A stretch of 42,158 nt of DNA, from positions 1-42,158 of the IMG/VR virus record IMGVR_UViG_3300032562_000064; one strand, 5' to 3'. Origin of the DNA: a virus. Position 1 is the stretch's first letter, and each line of letters opens with the position of its first letter. Shown piece by piece: positions 23,601 through 31,154 of the stretch. The notes beneath the pieces were generated by a model that searched no databases, had not been told where the DNA came from, and saw nothing but the letters and a program-made list of their open reading frames with translations. The position numbers and the translations under genes are program-made.

Positions 23601-24480
23601 CGCGGCGAACTTCCTGCGCACGGCGGAGAAGGTGACGCTCGGGACAGCGAGTGAAGCCGACATCGCCAAGCTCGCCCAGGCCGGAATTGAGCCGTTCATG
23701 GCGCGGCGCATATGGGAGTCGTTCAAAGCCCCCGGCGGCGGCGAGACGTTCAATGGGCGCACGCACGTCGCCAACTCGGCGGCATGGGCCGACAAAGGCG
23801 CGGCAGACACCTTCGCGGCCACGATCGGCCAGGACGCCGATAAGTCCGTCCTGATGCCCGGAATGGGCGAGAAGGCGCTGTGGACAGATCAGCCAGTTCT
23901 CTCGCTCATCGGGCAATATCACTCGTTCATCATGGCCGCGCACGAGAAGCTGCTGATCTCGAACCTCCAGCAAATGGACATCCACACGCTCGAAGGGCTT
24001 ATCGCTTCGATCGGCATGGGCATGATCTCGTATCGCGCCTACACGCTCTGGAGTGGCGCTCCGGCGAGCGACAGGCCGCAGGATTGGATCAAGGAGGCGA
24101 TCTCGCGCTCGGCGATGACGGGTTGGCTGAGCGAGGCCAACGCCGTGCAATCCAAATTCACCGGCGGCAAGAGCGACATGTTCCGCCTCATCGGCGCCGA
24201 CAATCCGCTGTCGCGTCGGCAGACATCGAGCGCAACGGCCGACCTGCTCGGCTCGACCTACGCCAAGATCGAAGGCATCGCCGGCGGCGTCAACGACCTC
24301 TCGCACGGGTCTTGGAACGCTATGGACACGCATAAGTTGCGGCAGCTCATGTGGTTTCAGAACCTGTTCGCAATCCGCAAGCTGCTCGACAATGCCGAAG
24401 ACGGGTTCAACGAGCGCCTGGGGGTCAAGCCGATGAACCGCGATCCGTCGCTTTGGGGGCCGAAACAACAAGCGCCCTAG
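20644..24480 (+). CDS. Very large internal/ejection protein (gp16-like), 1278 aa
   Basis: The protein is long, helical and soluble, with Pro-rich start (PTFPEGQDPLDQGRAPVYG), hydrophobic Gly/Ala helices near residues 115-140 and 180-205, long charged coiled-coil parts (about residues 590-720) and a C-terminal half with a hydrophobic LIASIGMGMISYRAYTLW. The position after two internal proteins and the size match the largest ejection protein of T7-like phages, which spans the periplasm. I see no lytic transglycosylase motif at its N-terminus, consistent with the muramidase lying in the previous gene. Confidence 0.8.
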   Translation: MPTFPEGQDPLDQGRAPVYGTVPFAQPSAAPAPTTGETISAAFRLNNPVVSVLDALSRNSGYHEPVAGYDAIPRLVGTKYEPLLEQSLVDQSPGETDARMAKFDSEQKDIATNAASGWVGVAANIVAGATDPSWFIPVFGEAHAAGEGLSIAARAARGAFEGALKSTVSEAALMSSQVTRTPREAVADIATNTLLMGLIGGGAGWLSRGEHTNAVDGLEAVRRDLSPTPETQAVAAVDGGAQAGGPLTLRDLIPAYEKARADQGGFSSVKISDVLRESGVPKEDVQRVLLEEAKAGNVTIHPTTSEHALADQAMQDAAIRIPGREEPLTHVDMSDAAQRAEPDRVPVEVAPSPRGLANDLSAASSDQRDMQLSRIGLPPSYQEAIRQVGAGKALDVFTAATMHMSPNLRVYSSLSLAAKRTMGDLVDTALKFTQAARGVTAARGGVTVERIGKILEPKFNREARDAMRDGFIAYRKMQGQKFAMLRTAVSDFRAADHPQMTWEDFNKAVYVAGTQADAHEVPEVAATAARIRAKIIDPIAQKAESVIGPDGKPMLSAEREPPKGDKSFMPRMWDKTKIAAGYNKIHRVISDWLEGEQARKLDLRDKLEMLQRKHENLGRDIEELDPAQNKWREDQRAQLRSRMEELLTDWRGNTTDEAIAALKARERGEATSPERVSPSKSADKAVDAAIKKILESDKLDLTRSEIEGRAHEILARINTAPDGRLPYDMGSGGPQMGAPGSPQNAVRGSLNARDFAIPSHLVQDFVHTDMQHVMSSFVRTTVPDIHLTERFGDVDMIEAFRKIDEDYAAAKTAAGDDAKKLLAIDAEHKAIVRDVAAMRDRVRHVYGWEMAKSQPNMARLANDAKNFNLLTDLGTSVFNRLNDATNAVWRHGLMNVFADGYMPFFKSLTGMEKDFMPAARQSMKDMQVGVDTVGGHLSHQFGDVLDNMRPGNPFQRALSWAGEKSMMVNLHAQWTDGIKTITGTAAAANFLRTAEKVTLGTASEADIAKLAQAGIEPFMARRIWESFKAPGGGETFNGRTHVANSAAWADKGAADTFAATIGQDADKSVLMPGMGEKALWTDQPVLSLIGQYHSFIMAAHEKLLISNLQQMDIHTLEGLIASIGMGMISYRAYTLWSGAPASDRPQDWIKEAISRSAMTGWLSEANAVQSKFTGGKSDMFRLIGADNPLSRRQTSSATADLLGSTYAKIEGIAGGVNDLSHGSWNAMDTHKLRQLMWFQNLFAIRKLLDNAEDGFNERLGVKPMNRDPSLWGPKQQAP

Positions 24481-24481
24481 C

Positions 24482-24494
24482 AGGGCATTGCAAG
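24482..24494 (+). promoter_or_regulatory. AGGGCATTGCAAG motif, instance 5
   Basis: It begins two bases after the ejection-protein stop and 42 bases before the tailspike ATG, in a gap that otherwise holds only a ribosome binding site. Confidence 0.65.
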
Positions 24495-24523
24495 CCCGCT
24501 CCCGGCCGCGCGAGGCTCCCGGC

Positions 24524-26710
24524 ATGGTGAACCTGCGCCGCTTCCTCCTCGCCGCGCTTCTGGCGCTTGGTCTCACGCCCGCCATCGCGCAGGCTCCTTC
24601 GCCTGTGCCGGCGCTCCCCGACGCCGCGCGCCTCACCACCTACAGCATCAGCGCTTCGACCTGCGCCTGCGCGGTCAATTTTGCGCTCTACGGCAACGCC
24701 AGCGTTGGCGATTATTACGACTGGGTCCAGGTCTATCTCAACGGCAACCCGGTCGCCTACAATGACGCGACCTATGGCTGGACGATCACGAGTCCGAGCG
24801 GCCCGCTGGCGTCAATCGCGCGCCCAATCACCGACGCGGTTCTGACCTTCACCAACGCGCAGACCGGGACGGTGCAGATCATCGGCGCCTATCGACCCGC
24901 GCGGCTTTCGCAGTGGCAGGAAAACCAGGGTGTCCCGGCGCGCAACCTCAACGTCGCCATGTCGTCGCTCGTCGCGACACAGCGCGAGACGTGGGACAGG
25001 TTGAACGACGTCGGCGGCATTGTGTCTGGCCTTACGAAAGACTCGCAAGGCAACATCATAGGCCACGCGACGCTCGACGTCCCGCTCCCGACGCCGTTGA
25101 CGAATGTCTCAGGGTCGAGCCTAACCACAGCGGCAAATGTTTCATGCACGTCGGGGTCTCCGAACGTCACGCTGAATAGCGCGGGGGACTTCGCTAACGG
25201 GCAGGGCATCCGAATCGATAGGTGCGGCGCGACGTTCGGGCTAGGCGCCCCGACAGGGCTCACAATCACGCCGACAGGGACGACGGGTTCGACAACGTAC
25301 ACTTACACGGTTGCCCCGATTGATACGGCTGGCGGCGTCGGACCTGCCATCGCGGCGGTTTCGACCACAACGGGCAATGCGACGCTGAGCGCGACGAACT
25401 ACAACGCGCTGGCATGGACGGCTCCGGGGGGAACCGCACCAAGTGCATACGCGGTTTACGAAACGGCTCCGGTTGCGCAACTTGTCGGCGTCACCAATTT
25501 CGTCACGAGCTTCAAGGACTTCGGCCTCGGGGGTGTGTATGTTCCTGATTGGCTTTCTCCGACGCCTCCTGCGAGTGCTACGAACGATTGGTTGCTGACA
25601 ACAATCTCGGCCGGGGGAGGAACTACTTCGCTTACGGTTGCCGCAAATGCGAGCCAGACGACATCGACCGCTGTTGCTGCTCATGATGACACGATTGCGT
25701 TGCAGGCCGCGCTGACGGCTTCGGCTTCTAGTGTACTCTCGCTGCCATGCGGGAAGTACATGCTGACTGGCACGTTGCAGGAGACTGATCTAGGGACGTA
25801 TTACATCCGAGGCCAAGGCAACTGCACGCAATTTTGGTTTGTCGATTCACAAGGGCTGACGGGGATCAAGTTTCTCCCGGCGATACCAAACGGGAACGTC
25901 GATCCGACCGCTGCGATTGAGCAAGTCTGGCTCCGCAAACTCGGGGCGGCGGGCGGAATAGCTGCAAGGTTCGGCAATGAGAGCGTGCTGTTTCGCAACA
26001 ACACCGTCCAGGGGCGGTGGGCAAACGGTGTTTATCTGACGACTTCGTATGCTCCGACAATTGACTTCAATGAGTTCATTGGCGGGATTTCCGGAAACGT
26101 CATCGACTGCACCGCGGATAGCAGTTGCAACAATGCACGTATTTGGCGGAATGGAATTTTCGGCAATGGGTGGGCCGGGGGCGGATCGGCTGTTGCGTTT
26201 GGCAACGGCCAAGGGTGGTCGCTCATCGGGGATGATTTTGAGGGCAACTACAACGAACTTTCGTTCAACAATACTTATGCCGGGACGATTGAATCGACCG
26301 ACTTTGAGAGTTCTACTAACGCATTGTTCGTGTTTGTAGGCGTCAATGGGAATCTGAACTTCACGGGGAATACCTTTGCGGGAAATCCGACGCTGACGCT
26401 ATCGGGAACAACGATCGTAAACAGCAAGTTCGACGGCAACGCGACATACAACACCGAGATCGACCAAGGAACAGCGTTGACCGTGACGGGAACAAACAAT
26501 GTGTCGAGCGGGACCGGCGGGATTATGCTTCCGGGGTTCAAACAGTACACGATCGCGAACTTGCCAACTTGCAGCGCGGCGACAAACCTCGCCAAGGCTT
26601 ACGTGACAAATGGCGTCGCAAGTCCGGCGTTCCTCGGGGCAGTTTCGACAACCGGCGCGGCGTTACAGCCGGTCGGCTGCAATGGCACAGCTTGGGTTTA
26701 CGGAGGCTGA
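24524..26710 (+). CDS. Tailspike/fiber with signal peptide, T7-like anchor and beta-helix, 728 aa
   Basis: The start at ATG 24524 (VNLRRFLLAALLALGLTPAIAQAP) gives a clean Sec signal peptide of about 24 residues with GAGG upstream. Residues about 40-165 resemble podovirus fiber anchor domains (YDWVQVYLNGNPVAYNDAT, TDAVLTFTNAQTGTVQIIGA, RETWDRLNDVG). A Thr/Gly-rich linker follows, then a parallel beta-helix (NNTVQGRWANGVYLTTSY; IWRNGIFGNGWAG) and a C-terminal tip ending PVGCNGTAWVYGG, a terminal domain seen in other spikes. It should bind and perhaps degrade a surface polysaccharide. The beta-helix DNA is visibly richer in A and T than the rest. Confidence 0.85.
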   Translation: MVNLRRFLLAALLALGLTPAIAQAPSPVPALPDAARLTTYSISASTCACAVNFALYGNASVGDYYDWVQVYLNGNPVAYNDATYGWTITSPSGPLASIARPITDAVLTFTNAQTGTVQIIGAYRPARLSQWQENQGVPARNLNVAMSSLVATQRETWDRLNDVGGIVSGLTKDSQGNIIGHATLDVPLPTPLTNVSGSSLTTAANVSCTSGSPNVTLNSAGDFANGQGIRIDRCGATFGLGAPTGLTITPTGTTGSTTYTYTVAPIDTAGGVGPAIAAVSTTTGNATLSATNYNALAWTAPGGTAPSAYAVYETAPVAQLVGVTNFVTSFKDFGLGGVYVPDWLSPTPPASATNDWLLTTISAGGGTTSLTVAANASQTTSTAVAAHDDTIALQAALTASASSVLSLPCGKYMLTGTLQETDLGTYYIRGQGNCTQFWFVDSQGLTGIKFLPAIPNGNVDPTAAIEQVWLRKLGAAGGIAARFGNESVLFRNNTVQGRWANGVYLTTSYAPTIDFNEFIGGISGNVIDCTADSSCNNARIWRNGIFGNGWAGGGSAVAFGNGQGWSLIGDDFEGNYNELSFNNTYAGTIESTDFESSTNALFVFVGVNGNLNFTGNTFAGNPTLTLSGTTIVNSKFDGNATYNTEIDQGTALTVTGTNNVSSGTGGIMLPGFKQYTIANLPTCSAATNLAKAYVTNGVASPAFLGAVSTTGAALQPVGCNGTAWVYGG

Positions 26711-26712
26711 AC

Positions 26713-27381
26713 ATGGTTGGTTTCGCGGGTTTCGACAGGAGCGACTATCCCGGCAAGGCCGCGATGGATTGGCTCAAGGCCAACACGAATTTTCGCTGGT
26801 GCGGATTCTATCTCGCGCCGGCGCCGAGCCACCAAAATACGAGTTGGATGGACGCCGACGACGCCGACTTCGATGGTTGGGGATTTGCCCCGATCTACGT
26901 CGGTCAGGAGACGACAGGACCGGGAAGCCATTCTGTCACGGCGGCGCAGGGCACCATCGACGGTGCTGCCGCGTGCGCGCTGATGCTCAAGGCCAACTTC
27001 GACCACGGCAGCTTCGTCTATCTCGACCTGGAGAACGGGCCGCCCTTGCTGACGGCAGAGCGTGAGTACGTCGGCGCGTGGTGCGATGCTGTCGTGGCGC
27101 AGGGCTTCGGCGCCGGCGTCTATTGCTCATTTCTGTTCGCCGCGCAGATCAAAGCGCTTCGCCCGAACGCGCGCATTTGGGCTTTCCACGTCCGCACGGT
27201 GAGCCAGCACACGGTTTCCGGCGCGGCCTTCCCGACGCCCGATCCGTCGACGAGCGGCTTCTTCGGCGCGGATCTCTGGCAACTCGACGACGAGGCGATC
27301 ATCCCGTGCGCTGCGGCGCCGAGCGGTCATCTCATCGTCGACTTGAACAGCGCCAACAGCGCCGACCCGAGCACGCCATGA
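26713..27381 (+). CDS. DUF1906-type glycoside hydrolase-like endolysin, 222 aa
   Basis: ATG 26713 follows GGAGG directly after the spike stop. The chain shows GFDRSDYPG at the start, RWCGFYLAPAPSH, VYLDLENGPP near residue 104 and FGAGVYCSFLFAAQ, then IWAFHVRT and DLWQLDD, the signature strands of the DUF1906 (Rv2525c-like) TIM-barrel. Members are found in phage lysis genes and secreted cell-wall enzymes. Three small membrane genes follow, so this is the likely endolysin. It has no signal peptide. Confidence 0.8.
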   Translation: MVGFAGFDRSDYPGKAAMDWLKANTNFRWCGFYLAPAPSHQNTSWMDADDADFDGWGFAPIYVGQETTGPGSHSVTAAQGTIDGAAACALMLKANFDHGSFVYLDLENGPPLLTAEREYVGAWCDAVVAQGFGAGVYCSFLFAAQIKALRPNARIWAFHVRTVSQHTVSGAAFPTPDPSTSGFFGADLWQLDDEAIIPCAAAPSGHLIVDLNSANSADPSTP

Positions 27382-27569
27382 CGATCCCCGCGCTGGCCGC
27401 AACTGAGATCATCGTCCTGGCGCTCCTCAGCGTCCTGGCGTTGATCGCGTCGCGCCGGCTGGAGGATCGCCGCGCGCCGGAATGGGTGCAGGTTGCGCTT
27501 TTGACCATCTTGTTGGTAGCCGCCGCCGGCGCCGTGCTTTGGTGTCTCGACGGCTCGGTAGTGGACTGA
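27378..27569 (+). CDS. Two-span membrane protein, holin candidate, 63 aa
   Basis: ATG 27378 overlaps the endolysin stop (ATGA). Two membrane segments (about residues 7-24 and 38-57) are joined by a short charged loop (SRRLEDRRAPEW). Class II-like topology and its place directly after the lysin suggest a holin or antiholin. The ORF is short and complete. Confidence 0.7.
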   Translation: MTIPALAATEIIVLALLSVLALIASRRLEDRRAPEWVQVALLTILLVAAAGAVLWCLDGSVVD

Positions 27570-27579
27570 GGAGAACGAT

Positions 27580-28467
27580 ATGGACCCGCAAGTCAAAAGC
27601 TTCCTGACGAGTATTGTCCTCGCAGGCGCCACCGCGCTTGCTGGGCAAGCCGCAACCGCCGGACTGATCCCCGGAGCCGATCAAGCCACCTTCGCGAACG
27701 ATCTCGTGGCGATCTTCTTCGGAGCCATCGCAGCCGGGGCCGCTTGGTACAAGGCCCGCCAGCACACGCCGACTGCGCAGATCGCCGCCGTCAACAACGC
27801 CGACAACGGCGTGAAGGTCGTCCTGATCGCCGGGGACAACCGTGCTGTGGCGACGCCTGTCTATGGTCCTGGGGCTGTCTCTCCGCCGATTGCGACGGTC
27901 GCGAAGGCGATCGCGCTGGCGTTCATCCTCTCGGCCCTCCTGCACGCAGGCTCTGCCTATGCGGGGGAGAAGGTCATCCTCGCCGCGCGCGGCGGCCAGA
28001 GCGCCCCAAGCGACATCATCACGCCGGCCGCCGACGCCGCCGTTGTGCCTCAGGGCGGCCCTCTCGCGGCGCTCTCCGACCTGTTCGCATCCGACTTCGC
28101 CGCGGCTGAGACGCTCGCGACTTCGACCAGCATCAAAGACGGCAACGGCCAAGCGTGCTGGACCGCCTTCGGGCCGTTCGGTGAGGTCTTGAAGGCCCAT
28201 CCCAACGCGTTCACGGGCAAGCTCGCGACCGACCTCGAGGCGCAGCGCCTCGCCGTCATCGCCGCGCGCAGGCTCTGCGACAACGTCGCTTGCAACACGG
28301 TATTCACGGAGCTCGCCGCGGGCGTCCAGAGCGTCGTGAGCAGCCTTCCGATCAGCGTGGGTGTCAACGCGACGCCGATCAATCTGTTCGCCCAGGCGTG
28401 CTCGCATGTGCCGACGGTGCAGGTCGTCGCGCCGGCCGCCGCGCCCGCCCCTATGCCTGGAGGTTGA
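27580..28467 (+). CDS. Membrane protein with exported C-terminal domain, lysis region, 295 aa
   Basis: The N-terminal 60 residues (VKSFLTSIVLAGATALAGQA and DLVAIFFGAIAAGAAWYKAR) look like a two-span holin domain. A third hydrophobic stretch (AIALAFILSALLHAGSAYA, about residues 109-128) ends in an SAYAGE site and could be an internal signal peptide. About 165 residues follow with four cysteines (QACWTAF, RRLCDNVACN, FAQACSH), consistent with a disulfide-bonded periplasmic domain. It is a possible fusion of holin and secreted effector. I know no characterised relative. Confidence 0.7.
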   Translation: MDPQVKSFLTSIVLAGATALAGQAATAGLIPGADQATFANDLVAIFFGAIAAGAAWYKARQHTPTAQIAAVNNADNGVKVVLIAGDNRAVATPVYGPGAVSPPIATVAKAIALAFILSALLHAGSAYAGEKVILAARGGQSAPSDIITPAADAAVVPQGGPLAALSDLFASDFAAAETLATSTSIKDGNGQACWTAFGPFGEVLKAHPNAFTGKLATDLEAQRLAVIAARRLCDNVACNTVFTELAAGVQSVVSSLPISVGVNATPINLFAQACSHVPTVQVVAPAAAPAPMPGG

Positions 28468-28468
28468 T

Positions 28469-28693
28469 ATGGAACTCTTTTGGTCGTTTTGGGTCATCAC
28501 GATAGCCGTCAGCTTCGGTATCTTCGAGTGGTGGGCGCTCCACACTGGCCGCGCGACGCTTTCGCGAACGGTGTGGGAATTCAGCCGCGCATGGCCACCG
28601 CTACCGTTCTTCGCCGGGCTCCTCGCCGGTTTTCTCGCCGCCCATTTCTGGTGGATCGGCATGGCCTGCGACATGGCCAGGAACGGCGGCTGA
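28469..28693 (+). CDS. Two-span membrane protein, lysis region, 74 aa
   Basis: ATG 28469 is preceded by GGAGG. The protein has two membrane segments (about residues 4-22, FWSFWVITIAVSFGIFEWW, and 45-63, PFFAGLLAGFLAAHFWW) with a conserved-looking middle (TGRATLSRTVWEFSRAWPPL). Small proteins of this type recur in phages of GC-rich bacteria next to lysis genes. The function is probably membrane-associated lysis accessory. Confidence 0.7.
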   Translation: MELFWSFWVITIAVSFGIFEWWALHTGRATLSRTVWEFSRAWPPLPFFAGLLAGFLAAHFWWIGMACDMARNGG

Positions 28694-28694
28694 C

Positions 28695-28946
28695 GTGACG
28701 GGGATCGAGGAACGGGTTGCGGTCTTGGAGACCAAGGACGACGCTCGCGACAGAGCGGACATCGACCACGCCGAATTCCGCAAGGAGGTTAGGGAAGCGT
28801 TATCTTTGCTGCTTGCCCGCTCGAACGAGTGGGCGGGCGTGCGCAAGACTCTCGCAGCCATCGCTGCGATCGTGACCTTCACAAGCGGGATCGTCGGCTT
28901 CGCTCTCCACGAGTTCTGGCCGCACATCGCCAACGGAAAGTCCTGA
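28695..28946 (+). CDS. XhlA-like coiled-coil/membrane protein, 83 aa, GTG start
   Basis: Begins at GTG 28695. A charged helical N-terminus (IEERVAVLETKDDARDRAD) is followed by a single C-terminal membrane segment (about residues 52-71). This layout matches the XhlA haemolysin/holin-accessory type and also an inner spanin without its partner. It belongs to the lysis cassette. Confidence 0.65.
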   Translation: MTGIEERVAVLETKDDARDRADIDHAEFRKEVREALSLLLARSNEWAGVRKTLAAIAAIVTFTSGIVGFALHEFWPHIANGKS

Positions 28947-28947
28947 C

Positions 28948-29523
28948 ATGAAACGCCTGATCCTCAGCTTCCTTGCGACAATGTTCTGCGCGTCCGCGGC
29001 GCTGGCGCAGGTCAGCCCCTACGCGACCGCGCCCTCGTCGACGCTGACGAGCGGCACGGCGACGTCGCTCTCTGCCGGCCAACTCATCGCGTCGTCGGCG
29101 ACGGCGGGTTCAATCGTCGTCCCGTCGTTCCCTATCTCGAATGCGAGCGGCGGCGCGCTCATCCCGAAGCTGGTGCTGACCGTTAACGCGACCTCGGGAT
29201 GGTCCGGCGCGCAAGTGCAGGTCGATCTCTGGTATGCGGCGCCGACGTTTACCAATGGCGACGGCGGGACTTACGCCCCGGCGACCGGCGCGGCGGGCTA
29301 CCTGGGGTCGCTGACGTGCACATTCGGCAGTACGGTAGGGTCGGCCACCCTCGGGCAAGCCGGCGACGGCGCCTATGCTGAGTGCTCGCCAAACGCAGGG
29401 ACCGTCATGGCGCCGCATCTGCCGACCGGCACTTCGATCTACTGGACGCTCGTTTCCTTGTCGACCGTCACGAAAGCGTCGGGAGCGAAGTTTACCGCCA
29501 CCCCCTACAGCGCGTTGAATTGA
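28948..29523 (+). CDS. Signal-peptide-bearing beta-rich phage protein, 191 aa
   Basis: The first 21 residues (MKRLILSFLATMFCASAALA) form a signal peptide with an ALA-Q cleavage site. The mature part is strand-rich with Ser/Thr/Gly: SAGQLIASSATAGSIVVPSF, then KLVLTVNATSGWSGAQVQVDLWY. The pattern recalls jelly-roll decoration or cement proteins such as the one encoded at 11832, but with an export signal. It is followed by another exported protein. Confidence 0.7.
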   Translation: MKRLILSFLATMFCASAALAQVSPYATAPSSTLTSGTATSLSAGQLIASSATAGSIVVPSFPISNASGGALIPKLVLTVNATSGWSGAQVQVDLWYAAPTFTNGDGGTYAPATGAAGYLGSLTCTFGSTVGSATLGQAGDGAYAECSPNAGTVMAPHLPTGTSIYWTLVSLSTVTKASGAKFTATPYSALN

Positions 29524-29525
29524 CC

Positions 29526-31148
29526 ATGCGCGGCCTGCTTTCTCGGATCTTCGCCGTAGCGCTCGCGCTGGCGATCGCCGTCCTGGCGCCGCCGGCAATA
29601 GCTGACAGCGGGCAGGGACTTCTATTGTTGCTTGGCGGCGGTGCCCCATCTTGGGTTCTCCCGCCCGCGCGCAACGGCGTCGATCTGTGGTTCGCCAAGG
29701 GCTTGTACTATCTCAAAGGCGCGACGGGGGCGTTGACGAACACCCGCGCCAGCAACGAGACGTGCGTTACTTCGCTAGGGGCCTTGGTTCAGGTCGGGTC
29801 GAATCAGAACTGCGTGACGGACCTCGGGGTTGGCAAGTGGGAAGGACGGACGAACAGCCTCTACAATAGCACGATGGCGGGGGCGGTTGTCGGAACCCCA
29901 GGGACGTTGCCGCTCCATTGGTCGATTCCGATTCCCGCCGGGTTGTCGCAACAAGTCGTGTCTACGGCAACCGACAGCGGGCTCCCCGCAATTCAAATCC
30001 GGCTGTTCGGAACTTCAACCGGCACGGCCTTCGCGATGCAACTAGAGACGACGACGCAGATTGCTGCGCTCTACGGCCAGACGTGGACGGGGTCGGTGTA
30101 TTCAAAGATGATCGCGAATGTCTATCCGGCCAACGTAAGCTCGTTCAACGTGAAAGTCGCCGAGCGGAATTCCGGTGGAACGACGCTAAATATGGCCCAA
30201 GCCAACATATCCCTGGCCTCGGGCGCCGTCGGATTGCAGCGAACAGCGGTCAGCTACACGCTGCCCGACGTAACCGCGGCGTTTGTCGGGCTCCGGGTTG
30301 ACGGGGTTATCACGTCGGGAGTTCCGATTGACATCACTATCGAGCTTGCGGCGCCGCAACTCGAACTCAACAACACCCCCGCCAGCGTGGCGAGTGCGAC
30401 GGTTGCGACGGGCGGGACATGCACGCCAGGATCAAACATCACTTGGACCATTCCGACCGTCAACGGCGGCACGGCCGCGACTGTGACGGGCACAGTGACC
30501 GGGACGACGCTGAGCGGCGCGCTGACAGTCACGGGCGCGGGTTCTTACACCGTTGACGCCACGCATGGGCTTCCGGCGAGCCCTGTGACCGTGACGGGTG
30601 GAACCTGTACGACGCAGCCGACGATCAACCTCGTTCCAGTCGACAACGCCGCAGCGGGCTTCGCTACCCCGCCGATTCTGACGACGAACGGCGCGCAGGC
30701 GAGGACGGCGGACAGCATCTCACTGCCGGTTACGGCGTGCACAAGCCTTGCGTCACTCTACGGCGTTGCGACTCCTGGATCTCCTGTTGCGACTGCCGAT
30801 CAGCCCGTGGCTTCGCTCAACAATGGCAGCACTGTCAATTCGCTTACTATAAAGCGGCTTTTTATGTCTCCGAAATCTGCGGCGGACGAGCTTTCTTCGT
30901 CGAATTTTTATCGCGCTGGACCTTCTCCTGCGTGGCCGCAGGGTGTCTCGGGCAAAATAACAGCAACGTCGATCTCTGGAACACTGAACGCCGCCTTCAA
31001 CACGGCAAACACAGCGACCGCGAGTCCGATCGGGTTTCCTTCGGGAATGAACAAGCTGCAAATCGGAACCGATCAATACGGCAACATATTCAACGGCACA
31101 ATCTCCCGCGTCGCCGAAGTGTGCAACCAGTCGCTCTTGAACCAGTGA
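29526..31148 (+). CDS. Signal-peptide-bearing fiber/adhesin-like protein, 540 aa
   Basis: ATG 29526 gives a signal peptide MRGLLSRIFAVALALAIAVL with an AIAD cleavage site. Then comes WVLPPARNGVDLWFAKGLYY, a carbohydrate-binding-like beta domain (GLPAIQIRLFGTSTGTAFAM; IELAAPQLELNNTPAS), a Thr/Gly-rich region and a C-terminus (MNKLQIGTDQYGNIFNGTIS, then RVAEVCNQSLLN) seen in phage proteins that end with a lectin-like fold. Composition suggests a surface-binding fiber. Sec export is unexpected for a tail component. Confidence 0.75.
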   Translation: MRGLLSRIFAVALALAIAVLAPPAIADSGQGLLLLLGGGAPSWVLPPARNGVDLWFAKGLYYLKGATGALTNTRASNETCVTSLGALVQVGSNQNCVTDLGVGKWEGRTNSLYNSTMAGAVVGTPGTLPLHWSIPIPAGLSQQVVSTATDSGLPAIQIRLFGTSTGTAFAMQLETTTQIAALYGQTWTGSVYSKMIANVYPANVSSFNVKVAERNSGGTTLNMAQANISLASGAVGLQRTAVSYTLPDVTAAFVGLRVDGVITSGVPIDITIELAAPQLELNNTPASVASATVATGGTCTPGSNITWTIPTVNGGTAATVTGTVTGTTLSGALTVTGAGSYTVDATHGLPASPVTVTGGTCTTQPTINLVPVDNAAAGFATPPILTTNGAQARTADSISLPVTACTSLASLYGVATPGSPVATADQPVASLNNGSTVNSLTIKRLFMSPKSAADELSSSNFYRAGPSPAWPQGVSGKITATSISGTLNAAFNTANTATASPIGFPSGMNKLQIGTDQYGNIFNGTISRVAEVCNQSLLNQ

Positions 31149-31154
31149 GGATTT

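Noticed and set aside
24524-31148. Diversity-generating retroelement expected from the BPP-1-like head genes
   Set aside because: No reverse transcriptase gene (no YxDD-containing ORF) and no template/variable repeat pair were noticed next to the spike or fiber genes.
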